The notes beneath the pieces were generated by a model that worked only from the letters and a program-made list of their open reading frames with translations, had not been told where the DNA came from and made no database searches. Shown here one piece after another: positions 18,534-28,280 of a stretch of 64,000 bases of DNA; the stretch's first letter is position 1; each line of letters opens with the position of its first letter. The stretch is from the NCBI RefSeq assembly GCF_015602705.1, contig NZ_CP059081.1, positions 293,702-357,701 of the forward strand, given 5' to 3'. Source of the stretch: Acinetobacter lwoffii (GTDB taxonomy: Bacteria > Pseudomonadota > Gammaproteobacteria > Pseudomonadales > Moraxellaceae). Position numbers and translations under genes: made by a program.

Positions 18534-21377
18534 TTATCCTCTTGGTACAGGGCCAGTCATGCTGGAGTGACGTGAATCGCCCAAGACCGAAATCATCAGC
18601 ATGGTGGCACCGACGACAGTGACATAGACGCCGACATCAAACAGTGCAGCCGAAGCCAGATGCATTTCTCCAATAATGGGCGGAGAGACATAAATATGTG
18701 CACTGGTCAGGAATGGACGTGACCAGAACCAGGCCGCGACACCGGTCAAACCGGCAATGGTTAAGCCGATCCCGATCCAGATTTCATACAGGCGACCGGA
18801 TTTGGCGCCCAGCAACTGTTCGGTTTTGTCCTGTCCCACTGCGATATATTGAATAATGAGTGCCAGAGAAGTCACCAGTCCGGCAATGAATCCACCGCCC
18901 GGCAGGTTATGGCCACGCATGAAGATATACAGGCTGACTACCAGCGCGACCGGCAAAATCCAGGAAGCGGTAATACGTAACATCAGCGGGGAAGGATTAA
19001 AACGATAGGTCAGGCCCTGGGTCATGGTGGTGCCATGCGCACGCATGCCATCCATCAGGCTGAGTACACCAATCGCGGCAATGCCGAGTACGGTAATTTC
19101 GCCAAAGGTATCGAAACCACGGAAATCGACCAGAATTACATTCACCACATTGGTTCCGCCGCCCAGAGGAATGGACTGTTGCAGGAAGAACCATGAAATG
19201 GAATTGTGATCACGGGTCATGATCAGCCAGGCAATTGCAGCAATCCCGAGACCGCCGCCCAAGGCAATAATAGCATCGCGCCAGCGACGGGTCGGGCTCG
19301 ATTCATACGGAGTTAATTGGGGCAGTAAAGATAAACTCATCAGTAGTAGAACAGTGGTGACCACATCGACCGTAATCTGGGTCAATGCCAGATCGGGCGC
19401 CGAGAAGCCGATAAAGACCATGGTGACGACTAAACCCACTGCACCGCTAATCAGTACCGCTTTAATCCGCTCATGATGGAACCACAGCAGCATCCAGCAG
19501 GCGGAGAACAGCAGTAACCACAGGATAATCGCCAAGGCAGGAGCATGGGTCAGCTCGCGCGTACCCGTACCCACCGCATTGCTGAGTAATGGGAATCCCA
19601 CCAGTCCAACGGTAAAAATCACAATCCACAATAAATAGCTTTGTAATTTGCCATTTTCAGTGGCACGGCGGAAACGGCGTGAATTCAGCAGCAAATTTTT
19701 CAAAAATAGATCGAACAGCACCCGGCCCTGTAAGCGGCCCAGTTTTGGATCCAAGTCGATTTCACGTAAGGCGCCACCTTTGGCGAGAGAAAAGTAAAAG
19801 ATTATTCCGCCGAGCAGAGCAATCACACTCATCAGCAGGGGCAGGTTGAAACCATGCCAAAGCGCCAGATGAGTACCTTCAAAATCAAAATTTTGGGTCG
19901 TCGCTTGAGTGGTGCTATTGACAATTTTTTCCACCAGAAGAGCGGGCAATAGACCGACTAAAATACATAAAATTGCTAACAAAGTGGCCGGTGCGCGCAT
20001 ACCAAACGCAGGTTCATGTGCATCTTTATTCGGGACCTGCTTGCCTAACGGACCATCGAAAAAGACCCCATGCACCAGTCGAATGGAATAAGCCACCGCA
20101 AAAATCCCGGCCAATGTTGCGAAAATAGCGGAGCCGACCATAAGTGGACCACTCAAGCTGGCGACCAGTTCGGTAAAGAACATTTCTTTGGACAGGAAAC
20201 CATTGGTCAACGGTACACCCGCCATGGATGCTGCCGTGATCATGGTCAGTGTTGCGGTAAATGGCAGTAATTGCCATAGGCCAGACAGTTTACGTAAGTC
20301 ACGAGTCCCGGATTCATGATCGATGATTCCGGCAATCATAAACAGTGCTGCTTTAAAGGTGGCATGGTTAATAATATGGAAAATCGCTGCTGCAACAGCC
20401 AATGGTGAACCAATCCCGAGCAGACACATGATCAGACCTAAATGGCTGATAGTTGAATAGGCGAGCAAGCCTTTCAGGTCTTCCTTAAAAATGGCAAAGA
20501 AGGCGGCCATGCACAGGGTAAACAGACCGACAAAGGTCACAATATTATGAAACAGTGCAGCACCGGCAAAGATCGGGAGCAAACGTGCTACCAGGAATAA
20601 ACCGGCTTTGACCATGGTGGCCGAGTGCAAATAGGCAGAGACCGGTGTCGGTGCAGCCATGGCATTCGGTAACCAGAAGTGAAACGGGAACTGCGCACTT
20701 TTGGTAAAGGCGCCGAGTAAAATCAGCAACAAGGTTGGAACAAATAAATGATGGGACTGAATCTGTTCAGTCATCATCAGGATTTGATCAAGCTGATAGG
20801 TGCCGGTAATTTGACCGAGCAGGACAAAACCGCCCAGCATCGCCAGACCACCCATTCCGGTAATGGTCAGGGCCATACGTGAGCCACGTTGTGCCGCTTC
20901 GTAATTGCTCCAGTAACCTACCAGTAAGAAGGAGGAAATACTGGTTAGTTCCCAGAAAACCAATAAGATAATCAGGTTATTCGACAATGAAATTCCGAGC
21001 ATCGCCGCCATAAACAGCATCAGCAGGAGATACAGTTTGCTCAGTGAATTTTTTGGATTAAGGTAATAATAGGCATAAATATAAATCAGGGTACCAATTC
21101 CGCTGATCAGCAAGGCAAACAGCAGTCCCAGAGAATCCAGGCGAAAACTGAAATCGATGCCGAGCTGGGGCAGCCAGGACCAGGTCTGGGTCATCACTGC
21201 GCCGTCAAATATGGCAGGCGCCTGACTCAATAATAATAAGAAACTGCTGAGGCTGACACCAATTGCCCCTAAAGCCGTTACCCCGCGCGAAAATTGTTTC
21301 AGCCACGAGACAAGGGTTGTGCCTAATACTAACGGTAACAATATAATAATCGGCAGCACACTCGTATCCATTGTCAT
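18534..21377 (-). CDS. mrpA: Mrp-type Na+/H+ antiporter fused subunit A/B
   Basis: The largest subunit of the Mrp antiporter. At 947 aa it carries a NuoL-like proton-transport part (about 1-500, with SAYLHSATMVKAGLFLVARL and HIINHATFKAALFMIAG) and a C-terminal part with a DUF4040-like segment. The MrpB domain is fused at its end (about 790-947, MRGHNLPGGGFIAGLVTSLA). Fused A/B gives the six-gene arrangement typical of group 2 (Pha-like) systems. It heads the operon. These antiporters expel Na+ (or K+) in exchange for H+ and support growth at high pH or salt. The upstream region has a 7-bp palindrome next to the start codon. Confidence 0.94.
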   Translation of the reverse strand: MTMDTSVLPIIILLPLVLGTTLVSWLKQFSRGVTALGAIGVSLSSFLLLLSQAPAIFDGAVMTQTWSWLPQLGIDFSFRLDSLGLLFALLISGIGTLIYIYAYYYLNPKNSLSKLYLLLMLFMAAMLGISLSNNLIILLVFWELTSISSFLLVGYWSNYEAAQRGSRMALTITGMGGLAMLGGFVLLGQITGTYQLDQILMMTEQIQSHHLFVPTLLLILLGAFTKSAQFPFHFWLPNAMAAPTPVSAYLHSATMVKAGLFLVARLLPIFAGAALFHNIVTFVGLFTLCMAAFFAIFKEDLKGLLAYSTISHLGLIMCLLGIGSPLAVAAAIFHIINHATFKAALFMIAGIIDHESGTRDLRKLSGLWQLLPFTATLTMITAASMAGVPLTNGFLSKEMFFTELVASLSGPLMVGSAIFATLAGIFAVAYSIRLVHGVFFDGPLGKQVPNKDAHEPAFGMRAPATLLAILCILVGLLPALLVEKIVNSTTQATTQNFDFEGTHLALWHGFNLPLLMSVIALLGGIIFYFSLAKGGALREIDLDPKLGRLQGRVLFDLFLKNLLLNSRRFRRATENGKLQSYLLWIVIFTVGLVGFPLLSNAVGTGTRELTHAPALAIILWLLLFSACWMLLWFHHERIKAVLISGAVGLVVTMVFIGFSAPDLALTQITVDVVTTVLLLMSLSLLPQLTPYESSPTRRWRDAIIALGGGLGIAAIAWLIMTRDHNSISWFFLQQSIPLGGGTNVVNVILVDFRGFDTFGEITVLGIAAIGVLSLMDGMRAHGTTMTQGLTYRFNPSPLMLRITASWILPVALVVSLYIFMRGHNLPGGGFIAGLVTSLALIIQYIAVGQDKTEQLLGAKSGRLYEIWIGIGLTIAGLTGVAAWFWSRPFLTSAHIYVSPPIIGEMHLASAALFDVGVYVTVVGATMLMISVLGDSRHSSMTGPVPRG

Positions 21378-21794
21378 GATTTAGGTTTTGACCAACCTAA
21401 GGTGAATCTTTATCTTTCAAGGACTACAGGACCACAAGGAGCGACCCAAACTTCTCAATCTTGAAAGCCAAAAGAATATAAAACAGTTGTATTGCGCAAC
21501 TTATAAACGATAGCAAATTCCGATTTTACAATGAAATTCGCAAATAAAACCGATCATATTACAGGATAACAACAACATCAACGTTTTTATGTAGAACTTA
21601 TAAATTATACGCCGGCTCGGTTTTAACAGGCGCTGCATGCTTAAACAGATCATCTAGAAGTGACCGAAAATTAAGATTAAATTGCAGGCATTGATTGTAA
21701 ATTTGACTCAAAACAGTTCAATCCTAGCAAAACAGAATGCTGAAAAAGGCTTCCTTGTTTACTCAAACAATCGCGCTTATTTTTTTGAATCTGT
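21378..21794. other. Intergenic region upstream of the mrp operon
   Basis: No gene is seen in these 417 bp. The region follows the ATPase gene (minus) and precedes the mrp operon (minus), so it should hold a terminator for the former and the mrp promoter. A weak hairpin with arms TTGTTT/AAACAA lies at 21755-21770. A perfect inverted repeat, TTAGGTT (21381-21387) and AACCTAA (21394-21400), sits beside the mrpA start and could mask the ribosome site or bind a regulator. Confidence 0.4.
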
Positions 21795-23177
21795 TTAGAG
21801 CGACTGAGGTAGCGTCGGATGATACTCCTGAGTCAGTAGGGCTAGCAGTTCCTGCTGTTGTTCCGGATTTAACTGTTGCTGAATCATTTGCAATACTGCA
21901 AGCGGTGTGACGGGTTCGGTGACCGTTTCCAGTAAAGTATCTTCGGGCGAGATATCTTTATTTCGCTGCAATTCCAGCTCTGCGTAGATCTGATCAAACT
22001 GGGTTTTCATACTTTCAAGGTGAATGGGGTGCAGCTGTTTATTTTCCAGTTTCAGACATTGAAAAGCGTGTGCCTGTTCCAGTAATTCAGGCCGGTTGCC
22101 GGTCGCAATGATTTGCAAGTTAGGAAAAGCCTGATGCAGGCGTGATAGGATCACTGCTGCCATCTCCTGATCCAGTTGATGATCAATTGCATCAATCAGT
22201 AAAATACCTGTACCTTCCTGACAAGGGAATAAACTGTTGGGATTCAACAGACAAAGACGCCGCACAATATCGCCCACCAGCGCAATCCAGTTGCGGATAC
22301 TGTTAGGCAGTTGCTGGAAAGTGAAGGTTTGTTGCTGATAGGTCACCATCAGTTGCAGCTTGGGCTGGTATTTTAAATATATCTGGCTGACTTCTGGCAT
22401 GATCAGCGATAGGGCCTGTTTTAAAGCGGTGAGATTTGGTGCATGCAGATGTGCCTGGGCTTTCTCGATCTGCCGGGCCAGTTCATTTCCTCGAATGTTC
22501 TCAGGCTGCTGCAAGGCACGCGCCAAAATCTGATCCATAATCTTGGCACTTTGCGCATTTTCAATATCACTGATTTCACGAAACCATTCAAAAAAACGGG
22601 CAAAAGTGGTGAAAGGAATCGCAGCTATTTCATAAGCATGTGCGGACTGGAGAATGGCCGGGTTATTTTTGTTGAGCAGATTGACTTCATTGGTAAAACG
22701 TTCAGCAGGATAATAGGCAATCAGGGGCAAGCCGAGCAGGGGATCGTGCAAGCGGGCTTTCTGATACAAGCTGAGCACACTTTCAAGCTGTGAGGTTTCT
22801 GCTTTGCTAAAACCCAGCCCCTGACTGTTTAAAGTCTTGTAGATTTGCCATGAACAGCTTTGTAGGTTCGCAGGCTCAGACTGACTGGATTCTGGCAAGC
22901 TGCCCATCTCTTCAGGAAAACCAATCTGGATATCGATTTTGGATTGCAGCCGGTTTTGCATGATGTCCTGATCTTGCATCACCAGACCCGCAGCACGGCT
23001 ATCACGATAACGGGCTGCAAACCAGGTCAATGCCTGATAGCTAAAACGTAAAAGCGTAGTTTTGCCAGTTCCCTGATTGCCCAGAATCAAGGTAACCGGG
23101 CATTGCGGATAATTAAACTGAAGCTGAATGTCGGAAAAATGCAGGCTATGTTTGAGTTGAAGCGCTTCGATGTGCAT
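21795..23177 (-). CDS. AAA/ABC-type ATPase resembling defence-associated ATPases, degenerate catalytic motifs
   Basis: A 460-aa P-loop protein of unknown function. Walker A GNQGTGKT is intact at residues 33-40. YYPAER (155-160) and FFEWFREISDIEN (195-207) resemble conserved blocks of the ATPases of Septu (PtuA) and retron Ec78-type systems (recalled family knowledge). The ABC signature position reads LPNSIR (290-295), Walker B is GILLIDAID (324-332) with Ala330 where the catalytic glutamate is expected, and the usual THSP H-loop reads GNRP (360-363). No HNH or TOPRIM nuclease domain is seen. The C-terminus is Gln-rich. It lies 33 bp downstream of the UvrD-like helicase on the same strand and probably shares its mRNA. 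It may be a divergent member of the family or an ATPase that binds but no longer turns over ATP. Confidence 0.75.
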   Translation of the reverse strand: MHIEALQLKHSLHFSDIQLQFNYPQCPVTLILGNQGTGKTTLLRFSYQALTWFAARYRDSRAAGLVMQDQDIMQNRLQSKIDIQIGFPEEMGSLPESSQSEPANLQSCSWQIYKTLNSQGLGFSKAETSQLESVLSLYQKARLHDPLLGLPLIAYYPAERFTNEVNLLNKNNPAILQSAHAYEIAAIPFTTFARFFEWFREISDIENAQSAKIMDQILARALQQPENIRGNELARQIEKAQAHLHAPNLTALKQALSLIMPEVSQIYLKYQPKLQLMVTYQQQTFTFQQLPNSIRNWIALVGDIVRRLCLLNPNSLFPCQEGTGILLIDAIDHQLDQEMAAVILSRLHQAFPNLQIIATGNRPELLEQAHAFQCLKLENKQLHPIHLESMKTQFDQIYAELELQRNKDISPEDTLLETVTEPVTPLAVLQMIQQQLNPEQQQELLALLTQEYHPTLPQSL

Positions 23178-23210
23178 AGGTCACCTGTACCATGATTTTA
23201 CATCCATGCC

Positions 23211-24728
23211 TTAACCGACGGCTTGACGAAGCGACTGCGGCATCTTGATCTTCAGTTGTTGAATCAGGTCATAAATGTGATGAATATTTAAGCTTACTTT
23301 AGCACGTGTACAGGCCACGTAAAGTAAACGTAGCTCCTCATCACTAATTTTATGGTCTTTCTCATTCAGCTTGAACTGATAGTCATCTTCAATATGCACC
23401 CGTTCCCACTCTAGACCTTTGGCCTTGTGTGCGGTAGAAATAATATAGTCCGCCTGGCCAATCGGAGTGATTTTGGCCAGCGCTTTTTTCAGCGGATCGG
23501 TGCCATGCTCATCGACCAGCTTCACGAGAGGCTTGATGTCACTGCCTTCATTGGTCTCACAGTATTCATGCACATCATGCCAGGAATTAAACCAGGCCAG
23601 TTCCGGTACATCGACCACACGTTTGCCCTGTTTCAGCATGGCTGCCGCATCAACAAAACGATTCAGTTTGACATGATCGGCTTGCAGGCTGACTTTGTCG
23701 CCACGCACCAGACCGGCAAGTAACAGTTCCATGGCGCGGGCATTGGTGCGGCACAGAATCGCATCGCGCATTTTGGTATGCGGTTTATTGACCACTTTAG
23801 AATCTAGCAGCGGATTACCAAGTAAAGGCACGGTTTCATTCAGTGCACCCAGAATCGCATTGGCATTCAGGGCAATTTCAGGACCAAAACGGAATGAGGT
23901 GGTCAGGCGTGATTCAGGCAAAGGTAGTTGCTGCATGGCATTGACCGCACCACGCCAAGCATAAATCTGCTGATGCGCATCACCGACATAAATCACCTGG
24001 GTACTGCGCTGTTTCAGTAAAATTCCCAGCATCAGCGGATCGGCATCTTGGGCTTCATCGAACAGCACATAATCGGCCGGAATATTCGGCTCGGACAGCG
24101 CCCAGAGTTTCAGGTAAATATCATGTCCGATCCCGGCCTGATGATTGGGATCAATTGACTCTAACCAGCGCCGTTCTACCGCCGGATAGAGTTTCTTCTG
24201 CAAAGTCTCGATATCATCCGGATGCAACCAGCTTGGCGCCTGAATATGCCGCGGGGCAGGATATTGCGAACTGGTGGAACAGAAATAGCCGACCGCATTG
24301 GCGACCAGACTGGCCAGTCGCGAAGGCATCAGTACATATTTTTCATAACGCCCACCCATCATACGGCGCATGGTCATCGGTTCCAGACGGTATTCTTTGG
24401 CAATAAAGCTTGGGCTTAAACGGGGCAGACGCAGCTTGTCGGTGATTCCACGTGGAACACTGCGAAATGCCAGCGAGTGAAAAGTGCGGCAATCCACGCC
24501 ACGATGAAATTTGGCTTGCGCTTCACTGGCAATGGCTTTGTTGAAAGCCAGATACATGCCACGCCGTTCAGGCATGGCATCACTGATCATTTGTAGTGTG
24601 GTGGTTTTACCTGTGCCGGCATAGGCAATCACTTTAAAGGAATTACCCAGACGGGCATTATCGATGGCAGTGGCCTGCTCATAAGTGGCCTTGGGTTTTT
24701 GCAGATCAGACACAGGCATATTCATCAT
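23211..24728 (-). CDS. UvrD/Rep-type superfamily 1 DNA helicase (FBH1-like)
   Basis: A 505-aa SF1A helicase with an apparently complete motif set: AYAGTGKTT (35-43), CRTFHSLAF (80-88), FDEAQD (223-228), YVGDAHQQIYAWRGA (247-261), LTTSFRFG (275-282), TAHKAKGLEW (432-441) and YVACTRAK (470-477). It is shorter than UvrD (about 720 aa) and closest in pattern to the FBH1 and short bacterial UvrD-like branch. The start is one of the clustered ATG codons at 24728, 24725 or 24719; the first touches the hisIE stop codon. No nuclease domain is seen. A role in recombination or repair is likely; the link to the ATPase behind it is inferred from spacing only. Confidence 0.88.
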   Translation of the reverse strand: MMNMPVSDLQKPKATYEQATAIDNARLGNSFKVIAYAGTGKTTTLQMISDAMPERRGMYLAFNKAIASEAQAKFHRGVDCRTFHSLAFRSVPRGITDKLRLPRLSPSFIAKEYRLEPMTMRRMMGGRYEKYVLMPSRLASLVANAVGYFCSTSSQYPAPRHIQAPSWLHPDDIETLQKKLYPAVERRWLESIDPNHQAGIGHDIYLKLWALSEPNIPADYVLFDEAQDADPLMLGILLKQRSTQVIYVGDAHQQIYAWRGAVNAMQQLPLPESRLTTSFRFGPEIALNANAILGALNETVPLLGNPLLDSKVVNKPHTKMRDAILCRTNARAMELLLAGLVRGDKVSLQADHVKLNRFVDAAAMLKQGKRVVDVPELAWFNSWHDVHEYCETNEGSDIKPLVKLVDEHGTDPLKKALAKITPIGQADYIISTAHKAKGLEWERVHIEDDYQFKLNEKDHKISDEELRLLYVACTRAKVSLNIHHIYDLIQQLKIKMPQSLRQAVG

Positions 24729-25511
24729 TTAATGCTGACGGCTGGCTTTTTCAACCAGACCGGATAAGCCCTGACGACGTGCCAGCTCATTCAAGACCAG
24801 TTGCGGTTCGATATCGAAATAACCCAGCATCACAATGGTATGGAACCACAGATCAGCAACTTCATAGATCAGATCATTTTTATTGTCTTCAGAGACCTGA
24901 GCGTTGAAATCTTTGGCAGCCAGCACAGTTTCAAAGCTTTCTTCACCCACTTTTTCCAGAATCTTGTTCAAGCCTTTATGGTAGAGCTTGGCCACATAAG
25001 ACGAATCTGGATCTGCTTTTTTGCGTTCTGCCATCATCTGACCCAGATAAGACAGGACTTCGACCTGTTCAGATTGAGCTGTTGACGCCTCCATGGCAAG
25101 CGTATGTGGATTAGCAGATTTTTCACCATAAATCGCAGACGGATCTTTCAACTGTGCATCGACAATTTCCCAGCCATTTGGCGTGAGCTTGCGATAGAAA
25201 CATGATTCACGGCCAGTATGGCAGGCGATACCGCCATGTTGTTCAATTTGCAGCACAATCACGTCGGCATCACAGTCCAGACGGATTTCATGTACGGTCT
25301 GAAAATGTCCTGATTCTTCGCCCTTATGCCATAACTTGCTGCGTGAACGGGAGAAATACACCGCCTGATTTTTTTCAGCAGTTAAAGCCAAGGCTTCACG
25401 ATTCATCCAGGCTACCATCAACACACGTCCAGTTTGATGATGCTGGGCAATGGCAGGGACTAATCCTTGTTCGTTAAATTTTACTTCATCGAGCCATTGC
25501 GCGTTGTTCAT
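24729..25511 (-). CDS. hisIE: Bifunctional phosphoribosyl-AMP cyclohydrolase / phosphoribosyl-ATP pyrophosphatase
   Basis: HisIE carries out steps 2 and 3 of histidine synthesis. The N-terminal HisI domain (about 1-115) has the zinc and catalytic residues in [22 protein letters not shown] and the [10 protein letters not shown] segment. The C-terminal HisE domain (about 145-260) has [19 protein letters not shown], a MazG-like fold. The frame opens at 25535, but I chose ATG 25511 ([10 protein letters not shown]) because it has a GGA element 8 nt upstream and fits family length. No other his genes are nearby. The stop codon abuts the helicase start. Confidence 0.93.
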   Translation of the reverse strand: MNNAQWLDEVKFNEQGLVPAIAQHHQTGRVLMVAWMNREALALTAEKNQAVYFSRSRSKLWHKGEESGHFQTVHEIRLDCDADVIVLQIEQHGGIACHTGRESCFYRKLTPNGWEIVDAQLKDPSAIYGEKSANPHTLAMEASTAQSEQVEVLSYLGQMMAERKKADPDSSYVAKLYHKGLNKILEKVGEESFETVLAAKDFNAQVSEDNKNDLIYEVADLWFHTIVMLGYFDIEPQLVLNELARRQGLSGLVEKASRQH

Positions 25512-25683
25512 AAGGGTTTCCATCATTTCAATCAAAATATAAAAATACGGATAGGAAATATCCGCTGATAGTGTACGTGATCTCGCAGCATTTGCGGCAA
25601 AAATCTGTGTTGATAAGGACAGACTGTGTCGTGGTTTTTTAAATCAGTCTACTTTAGTCCAGATCTTGCAAAACTGAGACATA

Positions 25684-25706
25684 GAAAAGCCGCCCGGTCG
25701 GCGGCT
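25684..25706 (-). terminator. Terminator after acr1
   Basis: Read on the minus strand: GCCGCC, short loop, GGGCGGC and then TTTTCT. It lies 32 nt after the acr1 stop codon and before hisIE. Confidence 0.7.
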
Positions 25707-25737
25707 CGTATTTTAATTAAATTGTCCGTATGAAAAA

Positions 25738-26625
25738 TTACCAGTGTTCGCCCGGGAACAGACGTGCATATGCTTTTTGCACTAAGTTTAATTTTTGTGG
25801 TTGGCCCACAGATGCACTTGAACTTGGGAACAGGTTATAGCCAATTGACATCAAGACATTGTTGATATCCGGTGCAATTGAATAGGTAATGGAAGCCAGG
25901 CGGCCCAAACCGGTCGCCACTTTCTTCGGACGTTTCACAATCGCATAGGCAATCAGGTCAGCCGCCTGTTCCGGAGAAAGCGTTGGGACATATTTATAAA
26001 TTTTAGTTGGCGCAATCATTGGAGTACGCACCAAAGGCATATAGATCGACGTGATTGCGATTTTATGCGAATGCACTTCTGCAGACAGGCAGCGGCTAAA
26101 GGCATCCAGTGCAGCTTTTGAAGCGACATAGGCCGAAAAGCGGGTGGCATTGGCCAGTACACCAATTGAGCTGATGTTAATAATGTGACCTGCGCGACGA
26201 ATCATCATTTGCGGCAGGATATTCATCACCAGACGCACGGCGCCAAAATAGTTCAGCTGCATAGTCCGTTCAAAATCATGAAAACGATCTACTGACTCAT
26301 GCACCGCACGGCGAATCGAACGTCCTGCATTATTGATCAGAATATCAATATGATCGACTGAGGCAATAATCTGTTTGGAAACTTCATCAATCGCTTCCAT
26401 ATTGTTTAAATCACATGGAAAGATTGAGGCTTTGCCGCCTTTGGCTTCAATTTCTGATTTTACTTGTTCTAGGGTTTCCTGAGTACGGGCCACCAGTAAA
26501 ACATGGGCACCTGCATCAGCCAGTTGATGTGCTGTCGTTAAACCAATACCGCTGGATGCACCGGTAATCAGGACGGTTTTACCTGCAACACGTTTTTCCA
26601 GTTGTTTGTGTAGTCTAGTTTTCAC
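25738..26625 (-). CDS. acr1: Fatty acyl-CoA reductase Acr1 (short-chain dehydrogenase)
   Basis: Acr1 reduces long-chain fatty acyl-CoA to the fatty aldehyde with NADPH, the first committed step to wax esters in Acinetobacter. The sequence shows TGASSGIG (21-28), NNAG (98-101), the catalytic Ser153 and the Y166-x3-K170 pair of the SDR fold. Long segments such as SIRRAVHESVDRFHDFERTM and the C-terminal LFPGEHW agree with my memory of A. baylyi Acr1. I place the start at GTG 26625 (MKTRLHKQLE), which gives 295 aa as in Acr1; the frame could extend to a TTG at 26658. An AGGG element lies 9 nt before the GTG. It appears monocistronic. Confidence 0.9.
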   Translation of the reverse strand: MKTRLHKQLEKRVAGKTVLITGASSGIGLTTAHQLADAGAHVLLVARTQETLEQVKSEIEAKGGKASIFPCDLNNMEAIDEVSKQIIASVDHIDILINNAGRSIRRAVHESVDRFHDFERTMQLNYFGAVRLVMNILPQMMIRRAGHIINISSIGVLANATRFSAYVASKAALDAFSRCLSAEVHSHKIAITSIYMPLVRTPMIAPTKIYKYVPTLSPEQAADLIAYAIVKRPKKVATGLGRLASITYSIAPDINNVLMSIGYNLFPSSSASVGQPQKLNLVQKAYARLFPGEHW

Positions 26626-26870
26626 GTTTGTTATCCCTAATTTGAAGTCAGCGTTCAAATTATTTTTATTAAAGGTCTATGGCGCTCTAACAGAAGATGA
26701 GAGCGAAGGTGAGTCCAGATATGATAACCAATTCTTCAGGAAAATCTATAAATTAAAGTATTGAAATTAAAATAAAAATTAGAGTAATTGCTCTATTTGT
26801 GTTCACTCTTTTATTTAACTTTTAACATGAAAATAAAAAGCAAAGCAAGTGGCTGTTTTAGAAAATAAAT

Positions 26871-26899
26871 AAAAAAACCTCACCAAAATGATGAGGTTT
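26871..26899 (-). terminator. Terminator after the O-acetylhomoserine sulfhydrylase gene
   Basis: On the minus strand AAACCTCATC and GTGAGGTTT pair (one mismatch) and a run of T residues follows. It is about 20 nt after the stop codon at 26921. Confidence 0.75.
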
Positions 26900-26920
26900 C
26901 GAAGCGGCTCGGGCACCTTT

Positions 26921-28198
26921 TTAAACGGCCGCCAGCGCCTGTTCCAGATCGGCAATCAGGTCATCACTATGTTCAATCCCAATGGATAAACGCACCATAT
27001 CCTCACTGACACCTGCTGATTTTAACTCCTCGGCATTGAGCTGACGATGCGTAGTGGTCGCCGGATGGCAGGCCAAACTTTTGGCATCGCCGATATTAAC
27101 CAGACGTGTAAACAGTTGCAGGGCATCAATAAAACGTGTGCCGCCTTCGAGACCATGTTCTACCCCAAAGGTCAGAATGGCAGACGGTTTACCTTTCACA
27201 TATTTCTGTGCCAAGGCATGCTGTGGGTGATCTTTCAGGCCGGCGTAATTAACCCATTTCACTTTAGGATGTTTTTGCAGATATTCAGCGACTTTCAGTG
27301 CGTTTTCGGTATGACGTTCCATACGCAAGCTTAAAGTTTCCAGACCTTGCAGAATCAGAAACACATTCTGCGGGCTGATCGCAGCGCCGGTATTACGGAG
27401 TGGCACCACACGGGCACGCGCGATATAAGCAGCTTCACCCAAAACTTCGACATAGTTCACGCCGTGGTAGCTTGGATCAGGGGTATTCAGGGCAGGGAAA
27501 CGCTCAGGGTATTTACCCCACGGGAATTTGCCGCTATCCACAATGATGCCGCCAATTGAATTACCATGACCACCGATATATTTGGTCAGGGAATGCACCA
27601 CAATATCCGCACCAAAGTCGAAAGATTTTTGTAGTACTGGGGTGGCAACGGTATTGTCGACAATCACCGGTACGCCATATTCATGTGCAATTTTAGCAAT
27701 GGCTTCCAGATCAATAATATTACCCAGTGGATTACCAATCGATTCGACAAAGACCAGTTTGGTTTTTTCATCAATCAAGTCACGCAGACTTTCCGGCTTT
27801 TCATAATCAAAGAAACGGACTTCAATGCCCTGTTTTGGTAGGGTATGGGCAAAGAGGTTATAGGTACCGCCATATAGCGTTGACACAGAAGCAATGTTGT
27901 CACCCGCTTCCGCAATGGTCTGAATGGCATAGGTAATCGCGGCCATGCCAGAGGCCAAAGCCAGCGCACCAATTCCACCTTCCAGTGCTGCAACACGTTG
28001 TTCCAGAACCGCAGTGGTCGGGTTCATAATTCGGGTATAGATATTGCCCTGAACCTTTAAATCAAAGAGATCGGCCCCATGTTGAGTATTGTCAAAGGCA
28101 TAAGACGTGGTTTGGTAAATCGGTACTGCCACAGCTTTGGTGGTTGCTTCAGGGGTATAACCTGCATGAATCGCAAGGGTTTCTGCTTTATAACTCAT
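26921..28198 (-). CDS. metY: O-acetylhomoserine sulfhydrylase / aminocarboxypropyltransferase
   Basis: A PLP enzyme of the Cys/Met metabolism family that makes homocysteine (from sulfide) or methionine (from methanethiol) from O-acetylhomoserine. The 425-aa length and the opening [21 protein letters not shown] are typical of MetY rather than of the shorter MetB/MetZ (about 390 aa). The Schiff-base lysine is K206 in [11 protein letters not shown] and the pyridine-nitrogen aspartate is D181 in VDNTVATP. The upstream 308-bp gap carries a long palindrome that may be its operator. Confidence 0.92.
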   Translation of the reverse strand: MSYKAETLAIHAGYTPEATTKAVAVPIYQTTSYAFDNTQHGADLFDLKVQGNIYTRIMNPTTAVLEQRVAALEGGIGALALASGMAAITYAIQTIAEAGDNIASVSTLYGGTYNLFAHTLPKQGIEVRFFDYEKPESLRDLIDEKTKLVFVESIGNPLGNIIDLEAIAKIAHEYGVPVIVDNTVATPVLQKSFDFGADIVVHSLTKYIGGHGNSIGGIIVDSGKFPWGKYPERFPALNTPDPSYHGVNYVEVLGEAAYIARARVVPLRNTGAAISPQNVFLILQGLETLSLRMERHTENALKVAEYLQKHPKVKWVNYAGLKDHPQHALAQKYVKGKPSAILTFGVEHGLEGGTRFIDALQLFTRLVNIGDAKSLACHPATTTHRQLNAEELKSAGVSEDMVRLSIGIEHSDDLIADLEQALAAV

Positions 28199-28280
28199 TC
28201 TGTTTGATCTTCTTGTTTAAGTTTATGGCTTGAGTGTAGCATTTTCACATATGAGTAAAAGTGCAATTTTATTGAAATAA

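Noticed and set aside
21795..23177. A complete Septu system
   Set aside because: The ATPase resembles PtuA in some blocks, but no HNH nuclease (PtuB) gene lies on either side; the neighbours are a helicase and the mrp operon.
21795..24728. A complete Gabija defence system
   Set aside because: The helicase size fits GajB, but the ATPase lacks any TOPRIM nuclease region and its ATPase motifs are degenerate. The gene order is also tied to hisIE.
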